Assembly: GCA_944386385.1 (NCBI GenBank)
Contig: CALXAV010000004.1
Span: 30,077 to 94,076, forward strand
Direction of reading: 5' to 3'
From: an uncultured Clostridia bacterium
GTDB lineage: Bacteria > Bacillota > Clostridia > TANB77 > CAG-508
DNA length: 64,000 bases
Shown here: positions 42,890 through 53,095 of the stretch, piece after piece
How the letters are laid out: each line of letters starts with the position of its first letter
Position numbering within the stretch: the first letter of the stretch is position 1
The notes under the pieces: generated by a model
The model's input: only the letters and a program-made list of their open reading frames with translations
Told to the model about the DNA's origin: nothing
Database searches by the model: none
Translations under genes and position numbers: made by a program

Positions 42890-45250
42890 ATGGGAAATAT
42901 AGTATTACTAGATGAATTAACAATAAACAAAATAGCAGCAGGAGAGGTAATAGAAAGACCAGCATCAGTAGTAAAAGAGATGGTAGAGAATTCAATTGAT
43001 GCAGGTGCTACTAATATAACAGTAGAAATAAAAAATGGAGGAATATCATTTATAAAAGTAAGTGATAACGGAAAAGGAATAGCACAAGATGATTTAGAGA
43101 TAGCTTTTGAAAGACATGCAACAAGTAAAATAAGGTCAGCAGAGGATTTAGATACAGTAACATCAATGGGGTTTAGAGGTGAGGCGTTAGCAAGTATAGC
43201 AGCAGTTGCAAATGTAGAATTAGTATCAAAAACAGCAGACCAAGATATAGGATACAAAGTAATAGTAGAGGCAGGAGATGTTTTAGAAAAGGAAGAGACA
43301 GGTTGTAGAACAGGTACAACAATAACTGTTAGAAATTTATTCTTTAATACACCAGTAAGATATAAGTTCTTAAAGAAAGATTATACAGAATCAGGTTATA
43401 TTGAAGATGCAATAACAAGAATTGCATTAGTAAACCCAAATGTAGCAATAAAACTAATAAATACAGGAAAAACAGTAATTCAAACAAACGGAAGCGGAAT
43501 GTTAAAAGACGTAATATACAGTATATATGGAAAAGATGTAGCAAATGCTATATTAGAAGTAAATTACCAATATGAAGATATAACAGTTTCAGGAGTAATT
43601 GGAAAACCAGAAATAGCAAGGTCAAATCGTTCACATCAACTATTTTTCGTAAATAAGAGATATATAAAAGATAAAACACTTACAGCAGCGACTGAACAAG
43701 CATATAAAGGATTGATACCAATAGGAAAATTTGGATTTGCTGTACTTAATTTAGAAATGAATCCAGCAAAAGTAGATGTAAATGTGCACCCAGCAAAACT
43801 AGAAGTAAGATTCCAAGAGGAGAATAAAGTATTCCAAGCAATATATCATGCTATAAAAGAAACCTTATTAAAGGGAGAATTAGTAGCAGACCCAGAAAAA
43901 AGCTTGAGAGATGAAAATGGGGAAAAGAGAATAAGTAGAACATCTGAAAGTTTTGAAGAGAGATTAAGAAATTTAAGAGAGTCTAAAAAAGGAAATAATA
44001 ATCAAGGACTATTTGGATTTAGAAGACAAAATGAAAAACAAATAGAAAAATATACAGATGAAGAAAGTAAAATAAAAACAAATATATTAGAGGATGTTTA
44101 CAATAGTAAAAATGAAGATAATAAAATAGAAGATAATACTGATAAAAAAGAAGAAAACAAAGAAAATACTGCTGTTGGAGCTCCAATAGATACAACAGAT
44201 GTATTAGAACAATTAAAGAAGATGAGAGCAAAACTAGAAAATGAGCTAAATGAAAGCAAAGCAAATAGATTAGAAGATGTAAGTCAAGAATATAAATTAG
44301 AAACAGATAAAGTAGAAAACAAAGAAGAGACAATAAATGAAGAAAATAAGGGAGAACAAATAGTAGAAAAAACAGAAACACCACCAGAAGTAACAGAAGA
44401 GCAAAAAGAAAAAATAGACAAAATAAATGATGCAATAGAAAACATAGATAACAAAGAAATAAAAGAAGAATTTGGTGAAATAAAACAAAAGATGGAAAAA
44501 TTAAACAATAATCCACAAGTAGTTTCAGAAGATTTTGATGAAATGTATAGAAAACTATTTGGAAGATCACCGATAGCAGATGTAGAAGAAAAACAAAAAG
44601 AAGATAAAAACAATGCAATAGATATTGTTAAAAATAATATATCTATGTTTGACACAGATGAAAAATTCCAAAAACCAACATATAAGTTTATAGGAATTAT
44701 CTTTAAAACATACATAATTCTAGAAATAGGAGAAGAAATGTATATATTAGACCAACATGCAGCACATGAAAGAATAATGTATGAAAAAGTAAAGGAAAAT
44801 TATTATAGTGATAAAACAAAAGACTCACAATTATTGTTATTACCAGACGTAATAACTCTAACACATAAAGAAATGGATATTGCAAAAGAAAACATGGCTA
44901 TGTTTGAACAAGCTGGATTTACATTAGAAGAATTTGGAGAAAATACAATAAAACTAACAGGAGTACCTACTGTATGTATCGATTTGGATACAAAAGAATT
45001 ATTCTTAGAGACACTTGATGAAATAAATACAGTAGCGAGAACTGCAAAACAAGAAAAAGAAGAAAAATTCATAGCAACAGTAGCGTGTAAAGCAGCAGTA
45101 AAAGCAAACATGGCATTAACAAAAGAAGAAGTAGAAAGATTAATGGACGAATTATTAAAACTTCCAAATCCATTTACATGTCCACATGGAAGACCAACTG
45201 TTATTAAAATGACTAAATATGATATAGAAAGAAAATTTGCAAGAAAATAA
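42890..45250 (+). CDS. mutL: DNA mismatch repair protein MutL
   Basis: 786 aa. N-terminal GHKL ATPase: IAAGEVIERPASVVKE, VSDNGKGI, TSMGFRGEAL, and the dimerising loop NVHPAKLEVRF. The C-terminal endonuclease domain carries DQHAAHERIMYE, with VACKAAVKANMALT and CPHGRP as zinc ligands, so it is an active nicking MutL. The linker (about residues 330-590) is unusually long and almost entirely Glu, Lys, Asn, Asp and Ile. No mutS precedes it; miaA is two genes on, a common arrangement. Start ATG with ACGGAGGATTAAA upstream. Confidence 0.93.
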   Translation: MGNIVLLDELTINKIAAGEVIERPASVVKEMVENSIDAGATNITVEIKNGGISFIKVSDNGKGIAQDDLEIAFERHATSKIRSAEDLDTVTSMGFRGEALASIAAVANVELVSKTADQDIGYKVIVEAGDVLEKEETGCRTGTTITVRNLFFNTPVRYKFLKKDYTESGYIEDAITRIALVNPNVAIKLINTGKTVIQTNGSGMLKDVIYSIYGKDVANAILEVNYQYEDITVSGVIGKPEIARSNRSHQLFFVNKRYIKDKTLTAATEQAYKGLIPIGKFGFAVLNLEMNPAKVDVNVHPAKLEVRFQEENKVFQAIYHAIKETLLKGELVADPEKSLRDENGEKRISRTSESFEERLRNLRESKKGNNNQGLFGFRRQNEKQIEKYTDEESKIKTNILEDVYNSKNEDNKIEDNTDKKEENKENTAVGAPIDTTDVLEQLKKMRAKLENELNESKANRLEDVSQEYKLETDKVENKEETINEENKGEQIVEKTETPPEVTEEQKEKIDKINDAIENIDNKEIKEEFGEIKQKMEKLNNNPQVVSEDFDEMYRKLFGRSPIADVEEKQKEDKNNAIDIVKNNISMFDTDEKFQKPTYKFIGIIFKTYIILEIGEEMYILDQHAAHERIMYEKVKENYYSDKTKDSQLLLLPDVITLTHKEMDIAKENMAMFEQAGFTLEEFGENTIKLTGVPTVCIDLDTKELFLETLDEINTVARTAKQEKEEKFIATVACKAAVKANMALTKEEVERLMDELLKLPNPFTCPHGRPTVIKMTKYDIERKFARK

Positions 45251-45265
45251 AGGAGACAAAAGAAA

Positions 45266-45694
45266 ATGACTTTTATCATAATAGGAATAATAATTGTATA
45301 CTTATTAGTTATTGTCTGGACTTGGAATAGTTTGGAAGACACTGAAACACCAAAAAAGTTATTAATAATATTTACAGGAATAGTGGCGGTGTTTTTAATA
45401 ACACAAATAGTATTTTCAATGTCTAAAAGTGGAGTGAATTATGAGAACAACGATATAGAAAAAAGTGTAGGACAAGTAATAGTATTATTATTCACAGGAG
45501 TAAATTCATTAGTAATACCATTTATAACTAGAACATTTAAGAAAAAAGAAAACGGAGAAATTGAAGATAATGTTTTTAAAGTAAGAATGATAATAATTTG
45601 TGTTATATTTTTAATATGTTTATTCTTAGAATGTGGATATATGACAGATACACAAGAAGGAATTCTAAGAGTATATCAATCAAATATAAGGTAA
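45266..45694 (+). CDS. Small membrane protein, unknown
   Basis: 142 aa with four spans (TFIIIGIIIVYLLVIVW, LLIIFTGIVAVFLIT, VIVLLFTGVNSLVIPF, IICVIFLICLFLECG). The loops are short and charged (KKKENGEIEDN). Start ATG after AAGGAGACAAAAG, directly behind mutL and 22 bases before miaA. No family recognised. Confidence 0.6.
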   Translation: MTFIIIGIIIVYLLVIVWTWNSLEDTETPKKLLIIFTGIVAVFLITQIVFSMSKSGVNYENNDIEKSVGQVIVLLFTGVNSLVIPFITRTFKKKENGEIEDNVFKVRMIIICVIFLICLFLECGYMTDTQEGILRVYQSNIR

Positions 45695-45716
45695 AGACTA
45701 GAAAGATGTGAAAATA

Positions 45717-46631
45717 ATGGAAAAAGAAAAAGTAATAGTAATCTGTGGACCAACAGCCTCAGGAAAGACAGCATTATCAATTGAGCTTGCAAAGAAAATA
45801 AATGGTGAAATTGTATCATGTGATTCTATGCAGATATATAAAGAAATGGATATAGGAACAGCAAAACCTACAAAAGAAGAAATGCAAGGAATAAAACATT
45901 ATATGATAGATATAGTTTCACCAGATGAAAGATATAGTGTTGCAGATTATAAAAAAGAAGCAAAGAAAGCAATAAAAGAAATTTTAAGCAAAGGAAAAGT
46001 ACCAATAGTAGTTGGTGGTACTGGACTTTATGTGGATAGTTTAATTTATGAAATAGATTATCCAGAAATAGAATTTGATGAAAAATATAGAGAAGAATTA
46101 GAACAAGAAGTAGAAGAAAAAGGTTTAAGCAAGTTATATGAAAAAGCAAAAGAGATAGACGAAGAAGCAATAAAGAAAATAAGTCCAAATGATAAGAAAA
46201 GAATTTTAAGAATATTAGAGATATATCATGCAACAGGAAAAAATAAAACAGAACAAGAAAAAGAGTCAAGAAAAAATGAAGTAGAGTTTGACTATAAAGT
46301 GTTTGCGTTAAATATGGAAAGAAGCAAATTATATGAAAGAATAAATAAAAGAGTAGATATTATGATGGAAAATGGATTAATAGAAGAAGTCGAAAATATT
46401 TATAAAAAATATAATAAGTTTCCAACAGCAATGCAAGGACTTGGATATAAAGAAGTAGTCCAATATCTAGAAAAAAGATTGACAAAAGAAGAAATGATTG
46501 AGAAAATAAAGCAAGAAACTAGAAGATATGCAAAAAGACAACTAACGTGGTTTAGAAAAAATAAAAAGACAATTTGGCTTAATGCAGAGGATACGATACA
46601 AAATAATATAAAAATTATTTTGGAGGGTTAA
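45717..46631 (+). CDS. miaA: tRNA dimethylallyltransferase MiaA
   Basis: 304 aa. P-loop GPTASGKTALSIELA, DSMQIYKEMDIGTAKP, GGTGLYVDSLI, and C-terminal MQGLGYKEVVQYL and RRYAKRQLTWFRK. It adds dimethylallyl to A37 of tRNAs reading UNN codons. ATG 45717 is chosen over a GTG three codons upstream because the family begins close to VIVICGPT. The last codons border a TTG-start gene with TTTTGGAGGG between. Confidence 0.93.
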   Translation: MEKEKVIVICGPTASGKTALSIELAKKINGEIVSCDSMQIYKEMDIGTAKPTKEEMQGIKHYMIDIVSPDERYSVADYKKEAKKAIKEILSKGKVPIVVGGTGLYVDSLIYEIDYPEIEFDEKYREELEQEVEEKGLSKLYEKAKEIDEEAIKKISPNDKKRILRILEIYHATGKNKTEQEKESRKNEVEFDYKVFALNMERSKLYERINKRVDIMMENGLIEEVENIYKKYNKFPTAMQGLGYKEVVQYLEKRLTKEEMIEKIKQETRRYAKRQLTWFRKNKKTIWLNAEDTIQNNIKIILEG

Positions 46632-46633
46632 TT

Positions 46634-47893
46634 TTGGAGAAACAAGCGAAAAAAAAGAAGAAAATTAATAATAGAAAAGTAATTACAATTTCAATACTTC
46701 TTCTGATTTTAGCTATCTATGTAATCTATGTAATATATTTATTAATAAAACAACCAACTAATGTATTCACAATTGAAGAAGGAAATTTATATAAAGAAGA
46801 AACAGACATTGGTTATGTAATTAGAAATGAAACGGTAGTTAGAGGCGAAAATTATAAAAACGGAATGGAACAGATAATTACAGAAGGAGAAAGAGCAGCT
46901 GTTAATGAAAATATATTTAGATATTATAGCACTAACGAAGAGAGTTTAAAAAACAAGATAGCAGAATTAGATACAAAAATACAACAAGCTATGGCAGAAA
47001 ATACAGAGTTATCTAATGGTTCTGATATGAAGTTACTAGAAGACCAAATAGACGAGCAGATAGAAAATATTAACAAAGTAACAGATATGACTAAGTTAGA
47101 AGAAGAAAAAAAGGAAATAGACAATTTAGTAACTAAAAAAGCAAGGATAGCAGGTGAAGCAAGTCCACAAGGTTCATATTTAAGAGGCTTAATAGATGAA
47201 AGAAAACAATATGAAAGTGAACTAAATTCTGGAGCTGAATATGTAAAAGCACCAATGAGTGGGATTGTATCATATAGAGTAGATGGTTTAGAAGATGTCT
47301 TAACACCTGATAATTTCAGTAATTTAAGTAAGGAATATTTAGAAAGCCTGGATTTAAGTACAGGCAAAATAGTTGCAACAAATAATGAGTCTGGTAAAGT
47401 AATAGATAATTTTTATTGTTACATAGCAACTATCACATCATCAGAGGAAGCAAAACAAGCTGAAGTTGGAGATAGAGTTAAAGCAAGGCTTTCTAATAAT
47501 GCAGAAGTAGGAGCGGAAATTACTAATATTATAAAAGAAGATGATGGAGATATAATATTAATTCTTAGATTAACTGAACAAATTGAAGAGTTGATAAATT
47601 ATAGAAAAATAACATTTGATTTAATTTGGTGGGACGCAAGTGGATTAAAAGTTCCTAACCAGGCAATTGTAAGTGAAAACGATTTGAATTATGTGGTAAG
47701 AAATAGAGCAGGATATTTAAGTAAAATACTAGTAAAAGTAGAAAGACAAGGAGATAAATATTCGATAATAGATTCATATACTACTGAAGAATTAAAAGAA
47801 TTAGGATTCTCAGATGCTGAAATTGCAAATTATAAGAAGATTTCACTTTATGATGAGATATTAATTAATCCAGATTTAAGCAAAGTAGAATAA
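46634..47893 (+). CDS. HlyD-family membrane-fusion-type protein near sepF
   Basis: 419 aa. Basic start, one span (18-38), then a secreted part: ETDIGYVIRNETVV, a long coiled coil (about 100-180), the lipoyl-like EYVKAPMSGIVSYRVDGLED and IDLIWWDASGLKVPNQAIV-type beta barrel at the end. TTG start after TTGGAGGGTTAA. This arrangement of a HlyD_D23-type gene before sepF is common in clostridia; role unknown, perhaps in export or division. The insert between coiled coil and barrel contains ESLDLSTGKIVATNNESG. Confidence 0.75.
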   Translation: MEKQAKKKKKINNRKVITISILLLILAIYVIYVIYLLIKQPTNVFTIEEGNLYKEETDIGYVIRNETVVRGENYKNGMEQIITEGERAAVNENIFRYYSTNEESLKNKIAELDTKIQQAMAENTELSNGSDMKLLEDQIDEQIENINKVTDMTKLEEEKKEIDNLVTKKARIAGEASPQGSYLRGLIDERKQYESELNSGAEYVKAPMSGIVSYRVDGLEDVLTPDNFSNLSKEYLESLDLSTGKIVATNNESGKVIDNFYCYIATITSSEEAKQAEVGDRVKARLSNNAEVGAEITNIIKEDDGDIILILRLTEQIEELINYRKITFDLIWWDASGLKVPNQAIVSENDLNYVVRNRAGYLSKILVKVERQGDKYSIIDSYTTEELKELGFSDAEIANYKKISLYDEILINPDLSKVE

Positions 47894-47946
47894 TATTACA
47901 ATAATATTACAAAAATATTAAGATTTAATAACATTCGTAAAAAATA

Positions 47947-47975
47947 TTGACAATACGACAAAAAAAGTAGATACT
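47947..47975 (+). promoter_or_regulatory. Probable sepF promoter
   Basis: TTGACA with GATACT 17 bases downstream, about 50 bases before the sepF ATG; the -10 box is weak. Confidence 0.45.
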
Positions 47976-48025
47976 TAAAGACGTAAACAAAAATAACAAA
48001 GGAAGTAAATTTAGGAGGTTTTTTT

Positions 48026-48532
48026 ATGTCAGGAGCATTGATGAACAAAGTATGGGATTTATTCGGAATGGATAGAGCCGCAGATGAGGAAGAATACGAG
48101 GATTACGAAGATCAAGACTTATATAATTATGCAGACGAAGATTACGAAGAAAAAGAAGAAAGAGGATTATTTGGAAGAAAAAATAAAGATAATAAAGTTG
48201 TAAATATGCCACAACAACAAACAAATAATAATGCGATTAAAATGGTTATATCACAACCAACATCTTTCGAACAATCAGATGAAATTTGTTCTTTCTTAAA
48301 AGAAAGAAAATCTGTAATTGTTAACTTAGAATATGTTAATAAAGATGTAGCAAGAAGAATTGTTGACTTTATTAGTGGTGGAGTATATGCTTTAGATGGA
48401 TATATTCAAAAAGTTTCTAATTCAATATTCTTAGTTGCACCATCAAACTATGAAATTACAAATGAAATGGCAAGAGAGGAAATGAAAAACAAATTATCAG
48501 TTTCATGGCTTAAAAATAATGGAATAAATTAA
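48026..48532 (+). CDS. sepF: Cell division protein SepF
   Basis: 168 aa. An N-terminal amphipathic helix (MSGALMNKVWDLFGMD), an acidic linker (residues 18-45, almost all Glu, Asp and Tyr), then the SepF fold: SFEQSDEICSFLKERKSVI, VNLEYVNKDVARRIVDFISGGVYAL, GYIQKVSNSIFLVAPSNYEI. It tethers FtsZ to the membrane. Ribosome site TTTAGGAGG. Next to divIVA, as usual. Confidence 0.93.
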   Translation: MSGALMNKVWDLFGMDRAADEEEYEDYEDQDLYNYADEDYEEKEERGLFGRKNKDNKVVNMPQQQTNNNAIKMVISQPTSFEQSDEICSFLKERKSVIVNLEYVNKDVARRIVDFISGGVYALDGYIQKVSNSIFLVAPSNYEITNEMAREEMKNKLSVSWLKNNGIN

Positions 48533-48557
48533 TAGATATCCATAAGGGAGGAAAACA

Positions 48558-49016
48558 ATGATTACACCATTAGATATAGAAAATAAAAGATTTTCAAAAC
48601 AAATGATGAATGGATATAGTGTAGAAGAAGTTGACGACTTTTTAGATGAACTAACAGCTGATTATTCAAAAAACTATAAAGAAAATTCAGAATTGAAATC
48701 AAAAGTAGAAGAATTAAATAAAAGTTTAGAACATTATAAAAGTATTGAATCAACTTTAAACAATACTTTAGTAATGGCTCAAAGCACAGCAGAAGATATC
48801 AAGAAAGTTGCTCAACAACAAGCAGATCAAATAATTAATGAAGCTAAATCAAATGCTCAAAAACAAGTAGATGAGTTAAACAATGAATTAATTTTAAAAA
48901 CAAAAGAAGTAGAAGACGTAAAAAAACAATTCGATATCTATAAAGCTAAAATGGAATCTCTTTTAATTTCTCAATTAGAGTTATTAAAAGATATTAATAA
49001 GGAAGATAATGTATAA
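48558..49016 (+). CDS. divIVA: DivIVA/GpsB-type septum-site protein
   Basis: 152 aa. N-terminal lipid-binding motif MITPLDIENKRFSKQMMNGYSVEEVDDFLDEL (Phe and Arg/Lys at the turn), then one long coiled coil with QADQIINEAKSNAQKQVDELN. It marks negative membrane curvature at poles and septum. Ribosome site GGGAGGAAAACA. Ends with a REP-like palindrome just behind its stop. Confidence 0.9.
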   Translation: MITPLDIENKRFSKQMMNGYSVEEVDDFLDELTADYSKNYKENSELKSKVEELNKSLEHYKSIESTLNNTLVMAQSTAEDIKKVAQQQADQIINEAKSNAQKQVDELNNELILKTKEVEDVKKQFDIYKAKMESLLISQLELLKDINKEDNV

Positions 49017-49055
49017 ATGAAACAAAAGGGGACACCCCTTTTTGTTTCATTTTTT
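49017..49055. repeat. REP-like palindrome, GGGGACACCCC type (copy 1)
   Basis: ATGAAACAAAAGGGGACACC and its near-perfect inverse TGTTTCAT around a GACAC centre. It matches the copy at 55193-55226. The T run after it (TTTTTTT) may let it serve as the divIVA terminator. Confidence 0.65.
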
Positions 49056-49172
49056 TGAAACTAAACAAAAGAAAATAAGTAGTAGAGTTATAACACTTGA
49101 ACACCTTGAGGTTGTATGCACATAAGCAGGCTATTTGTAAATGATAAAATATATGATATAAATGTAAAAGAT

Positions 49173-49212
49173 AGCAATAAAACCTAAGATTTGGGTTTTA
49201 TTGCTGCTTTTT
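49173..49212 (+). terminator. Terminator in the divIVA-rsmD gap
   Basis: Perfect 12-bp stem AGCAATAAAACC and complement, 9-base loop, then GCTTTTTG. Confidence 0.75.
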
Positions 49213-49321
49213 GAGTTAAAAACTTATTAAATTTTAAAATTTAAATATAAAACAAGGAAAATTATCAAATGAAAGAAAGAATAAGATAAATTAATGCAAA
49301 TTGAATATCTAATATGTAGAA

Positions 49322-49356
49322 AAATAGTAAGTTTAGCTTACTATTTTTTACTTTTT
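49322..49356 (+). terminator. Second terminator in the divIVA-rsmD gap
   Basis: Stem AAATAGTAAG / CTTACTATTT around TTTAG, then TTTACTTTTT. Confidence 0.7.
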
Positions 49357-49408
49357 AGGTGGAATATTACAGAACTGTTAAATATATGTTACATTTCTAT
49401 TAATGGTA

Positions 49409-49437
49409 TTGACCATTGACTAAAAAAAGAATAAAAT
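49409..49437 (+). promoter_or_regulatory. rsmD promoter
   Basis: TTGACC and TAAAAT with a 17-base spacer, 27 bases before the rsmD start. Confidence 0.6.
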
Positions 49438-49463
49438 AGTATCATCATAAGAGGGTTTAAAAT

Positions 49464-50006
49464 ATGAGAATAATAAGTGGAAAAGCAAGAGGAACAAAAT
49501 TATATACATTAGAAGGCGATATAACTAGACCAACATTAGATAGAGTAAAAGAATCATTATTTAATATAATACAAAATGATATTGTTGGTAGTAGTTTTTT
49601 AGATATGTTTTCAGGAAGTGGAGCAATAGGATTAGAAGCAGCCAGTAGAGGAGCTAAAGAAGTAATCCTATGTGAAAAGAATAAAGAAGCCATTTCTGTA
49701 ATAAAGAAAAACATAGAAAAAACACATTTAGATGTTAAGCTATATGAAATGCCATATGAAAAAATGTTGGAGTCTTTAAATGAAAAAATAGATATTGCAT
49801 ATATAGACCCACCTTATAAAACAGATTTAGTATATGAATCTGTGAAAAAAATGTTAGATTTAGACGTGCTGGGTAGTGAAAGTTTAATAATAGTAGAAAC
49901 AGATGAAGAAGAAAGAATAATAAAACAAATAGATGAGTTAGAAGTAGAGATTATAAATAAAAGGAAATATGGTCGCGTACATTTTATTTTCTTAAAAAGA
50001 AAGTAG
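49464..50006 (+). CDS. rsmD: 16S rRNA (guanine-966-N2) methyltransferase RsmD
   Basis: 180 aa. SAM motif LDMFSGSGAIGLEAASRGA, acidic loop CEKNKEA and catalytic AYIDPPYKT (DPPY). N-terminal MRIISGKARGTKLY is the family start. Methylates G966 in the 30S subunit. GAGGGTTTAAA before the ATG. coaD, which often follows, is absent; a coiled-coil gene takes its place. Confidence 0.92.
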   Translation: MRIISGKARGTKLYTLEGDITRPTLDRVKESLFNIIQNDIVGSSFLDMFSGSGAIGLEAASRGAKEVILCEKNKEAISVIKKNIEKTHLDVKLYEMPYEKMLESLNEKIDIAYIDPPYKTDLVYESVKKMLDLDVLGSESLIIVETDEEERIIKQIDELEVEIINKRKYGRVHFIFLKRK

Positions 50007-50027
50007 GATTAGGAAAGGGGTAAAACC

Positions 50028-50531
50028 ATGGAAATTTTTACATTATTGGAAACTTTAGAAGATTTATTAGAAAATAGCAAAAATCTTCCATTTACATCAA
50101 AAGGAATAGTTGATAAGGAAGAAATGTTAGATTTAATCAAAGAAATAAGAATAAAGCTTCCAGATGAATTAAAACAAGCAAAATGGGTAAAAGAAGAAAG
50201 ACAAAGAATATTAGTTGAAGCCCAAAAAGAAGCTGATGGAATAGTAAAAGAAGCAGAAAATAGAATAATTGCTATGGTAGACGAACATGAAATAACAAGA
50301 AAAGCATATGACCAAAAAACAGAAATAATAGAAACAGCAAACGAAATGTCAAGAGAGATTTCAAAAGGAACTAAAGAGTATGCAGATAGTTTACTAGCAA
50401 ATACAGAAGATGTATTAAATGAAACATTAAATAAACTAGGAACTAATATGACTGAAGCTTTAAACCTTATGCAAATATCATTGGAAGATACAATAAAAAC
50501 AATTCAAAACAGTAGAAAAGAATTAAAGTAA
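50028..50531 (+). CDS. Coiled-coil protein, ATP synthase subunit B/H-like or DivIVA-like
   Basis: 167 aa, almost wholly helical; LVEAQKEADGIVKEAENRIIAMVDEHEI resembles stalk proteins such as V-type subunit H or ATP synthase b, but there is no membrane helix. In clostridia this kind of protein follows rsmD or coaD and is annotated as an ATPase or hypothetical. Ribosome site AAAGGGG. A terminator follows, so it ends the rsmD unit. Function unknown. Confidence 0.65.
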   Translation: MEIFTLLETLEDLLENSKNLPFTSKGIVDKEEMLDLIKEIRIKLPDELKQAKWVKEERQRILVEAQKEADGIVKEAENRIIAMVDEHEITRKAYDQKTEIIETANEMSREISKGTKEYADSLLANTEDVLNETLNKLGTNMTEALNLMQISLEDTIKTIQNSRKELK

Positions 50532-50536
50532 TATAC

Positions 50537-50576
50537 AAAAGTCAGATTTGGAAGTTATTTAAAATCTGACTTTTTA
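50537..50576 (+). terminator. Terminator before ftsK
   Basis: Stem AAAAGTCAGATTT and its inverse around GGAAGTTATTT, then TTTTT. Confidence 0.8.
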
Positions 50577-50612
50577 AGGATTAAAGAAACATAGTTTGGA
50601 AGGATGGTAGAA

Positions 50613-53039
50613 ATGGCTAAGAAAAGAAGATACAAAAAAAGAAAAAAAACAGCTTCTAGATTAGATGTAGCAGTAATTACACTAATAGTACTTAGTATAC
50701 TTTTAGCTGTTTTAATATATACAAAATCAGGAACAATAGGAGTAAAATTAAATGAAGTATTAGGTGGAATAATGGGAATAATGCAATACGTACTCCCAAT
50801 AGGAGGTTTTGCTATTGCTATTAAACTTGCATCTGATGGAAGAGAAGAAATAACATCTAAATTAGTTCAATATGGAGTTGCACTAGTTAGCCTTGCAATT
50901 GTATTTAGTGTGTTCCAAATATCAGCAGGAGAATTGGATTCTTCAAAAGAAATGTCAGAAGTGGTAAAAGATGCTTATTATTATGGTTCACAAGGACAAG
51001 GTGGAGGAGCAATAGGAGCAGTAGGAGGAGTAGTGCTTGCAAAACTTTTGGGTAATGTAGGTGCTGTAATCTTCTGTATAGGAATAGCAGTAATCTTATT
51101 AGTATTTACATTTGGAATTAATTTATCAGATATGATAAATATGTTTATGGACAGAATAGAAGAAAAACGTGAAGAAAGATTTGAAAGAAGAGAAGAACTT
51201 GCCAAAGAAAGAGAAAAGGATGAAGAACAAGAAACTCCAAGTCAAAGAAGAAGAAGATTAAGAGAAGAAAGAAAAGTAAAACAAGAACTTGCAAAATTAG
51301 AAAAGCAAGAGAAACAAGAATCAATGGATAATCAAATTAAAATCAACTTTGGTGGAAGAATTGTGGAAAGTGGAGATGAAAAACCAGGGTTAAGGAAATA
51401 TGACCACTCAAATGATGATTTAGAACCATTAACAAAAGAAAGTAAAAGAGCAAAGAAAATGCAAGAAGAAATGCAACCAGATGTAATAGACAGCAATTTG
51501 TTTAAAGAAGTAGAAGAACAAAAAGAAGATAAGAAAAAAGCAGTATTACAACTAGAACATAGTGTAGTAGTAGAAGATGAACATTATGAATATCCGCCAG
51601 CAGAGTTGTTAAGCAAACCAGGAAAGAAAACATTAAAAGGTGGAGCAAAAGCTTTAACAGATACAGCAACAAGATTACAAAAAACATTATATAGTTTCGG
51701 AGTATCAGCAAAAGTAGAAAATGTATCTGTAGGACCAGCAATTACTCGTTATGAGCTAAAACCTGCAGAAGGTGTAAGAGTAAGTAAAATTGCCAATTTA
51801 GCAGATGACATAGCATTAAACTTAGCAGCAGAAACAATAAGAATAGAAGCACCAATTCCAGGAAAACAAGCAGTTGGAATTGAAGTGCCAAATAAAGAAA
51901 AAGAAGTAGTACATTTTAGAGAAATAATAGAAAGTAAAGAATTCAAAGAAAATAAATCAAAATTAACAGTAGGACTTGGAAAAGATGTAGCAGGTAATGT
52001 TCAATTAGCAGATATTGCAAAAATGCCACACGTATTAATTGCAGGTTCAACAGGTTCAGGAAAGAGTGTATGTATTAATACAATAATAACGAGTATAATA
52101 TATAATGCAAAACCTTCAGAAGTAAAATTTGTAATGGTAGACCCAAAAGTAGTAGAACTATCTGTATATAATGGAATACCACATTTATTAATACCAGTTG
52201 TAACAGACCCTAAAAAAGCAGCAGGAGCTTTAGCTTGGGCAGTACAAGAAATGGACGATAGATATAACAAATTTGCTGAAAAAGGAGTTCGTGATTTAAA
52301 GGGATATAATAAAGCAATAGAAAAAGAAAATGAACTAGGAAAATTACCACAAATAGTAATTATTATAGATGAGCTTGCAGATTTAATGATGGTTGCTAAA
52401 AATGATGTAGAAGATGCAATATGTCGTTTAGCACAAAAAGCAAGAGCAGCAGGAATGCATTTAGTTATTGCAACACAAAGACCTTCTGTTGATGTAATCA
52501 CAGGATTAATAAAAGCAAATGTACCATCTAGAATAGCATTTGCAGTATCATCACAAGTAGATTCAAGAACTATTTTAGACTGTGTAGGAGCAGAAAAATT
52601 ATTAGGAAAAGGAGATATGTTGTTCTTCCCATCAGGAGCTCCAAAACCATCTAGAGTACAAGGTGCATTTGTATCAGATGATGAGGTTGAAAAAATAGTA
52701 AGCTTTATTAAATCAAATGGAACAGCAACATATAGTGAAGATATCTTAGAAAGTATTGAAAATAATAATAAGACAGATAAAGAAATTTCAGAAACAGATG
52801 ATGATGATACAGATCCATTCTTAATGGACGCAATTCAAACAGTTGTAGAGACAGGACAAGCATCAACATCATTTATACAAAGAAAATTCAAAGTAGGGTA
52901 TGCAAGAGCAGGAAGAATAATAGACCAAATGGAAGAAAGAGGAGTAATATCAGGATACCAAGGAAGTAAACCAAGAGAAGTACTAATGTCGTTAGAAAAA
53001 CTAAATGAGTTAAAAATGGGAACTAAAGAAGAAGCTTAA
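50613..53039 (+). CDS. ftsK: DNA translocase FtsK/SpoIIIE
   Basis: 808 aa. Four N-terminal spans (about 20-185), a charged linker, the motor with Walker [20 protein letters not shown], Walker [13 protein letters not shown] and [19 protein letters not shown], and the gamma winged helix that reads KOPS/SRS ([26 protein letters not shown]). It pumps chromosome ends through the closing septum. The second ATG is chosen: GGAAGG is nine bases upstream of it and only one base from the first. Sporulation genes are not in view, so FtsK or SpoIIIE cannot be told apart. Confidence 0.93.
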   Translation: MAKKRRYKKRKKTASRLDVAVITLIVLSILLAVLIYTKSGTIGVKLNEVLGGIMGIMQYVLPIGGFAIAIKLASDGREEITSKLVQYGVALVSLAIVFSVFQISAGELDSSKEMSEVVKDAYYYGSQGQGGGAIGAVGGVVLAKLLGNVGAVIFCIGIAVILLVFTFGINLSDMINMFMDRIEEKREERFERREELAKEREKDEEQETPSQRRRRLREERKVKQELAKLEKQEKQESMDNQIKINFGGRIVESGDEKPGLRKYDHSNDDLEPLTKESKRAKKMQEEMQPDVIDSNLFKEVEEQKEDKKKAVLQLEHSVVVEDEHYEYPPAELLSKPGKKTLKGGAKALTDTATRLQKTLYSFGVSAKVENVSVGPAITRYELKPAEGVRVSKIANLADDIALNLAAETIRIEAPIPGKQAVGIEVPNKEKEVVHFREIIESKEFKENKSKLTVGLGKDVAGNVQLADIAKMPHVLIAGSTGSGKSVCINTIITSIIYNAKPSEVKFVMVDPKVVELSVYNGIPHLLIPVVTDPKKAAGALAWAVQEMDDRYNKFAEKGVRDLKGYNKAIEKENELGKLPQIVIIIDELADLMMVAKNDVEDAICRLAQKARAAGMHLVIATQRPSVDVITGLIKANVPSRIAFAVSSQVDSRTILDCVGAEKLLGKGDMLFFPSGAPKPSRVQGAFVSDDEVEKIVSFIKSNGTATYSEDILESIENNNKTDKEISETDDDDTDPFLMDAIQTVVETGQASTSFIQRKFKVGYARAGRIIDQMEERGVISGYQGSKPREVLMSLEKLNELKMGTKEEA

Positions 53040-53095
53040 AACATTTTGAGTAAAAAGAAAATAATTCATGCCATAATTTATAATGGAGAAAGAAA

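Larger units (their letters stand above)
49017..49463. other. 447-base gene-free region with palindrome, two terminators and a promoter
   Basis: In order: a REP-like palindrome at the divIVA stop (49017-49055), an AT-rich stretch with TTGAACACCTTGAGGTTGTATGC, a perfect 12-bp terminator at 49173-49212, a second terminator at 49322-49356 and the rsmD promoter at 49409-49437. No open frame with a ribosome site is seen, although the two terminators could each end a short RNA. Confidence 0.65.
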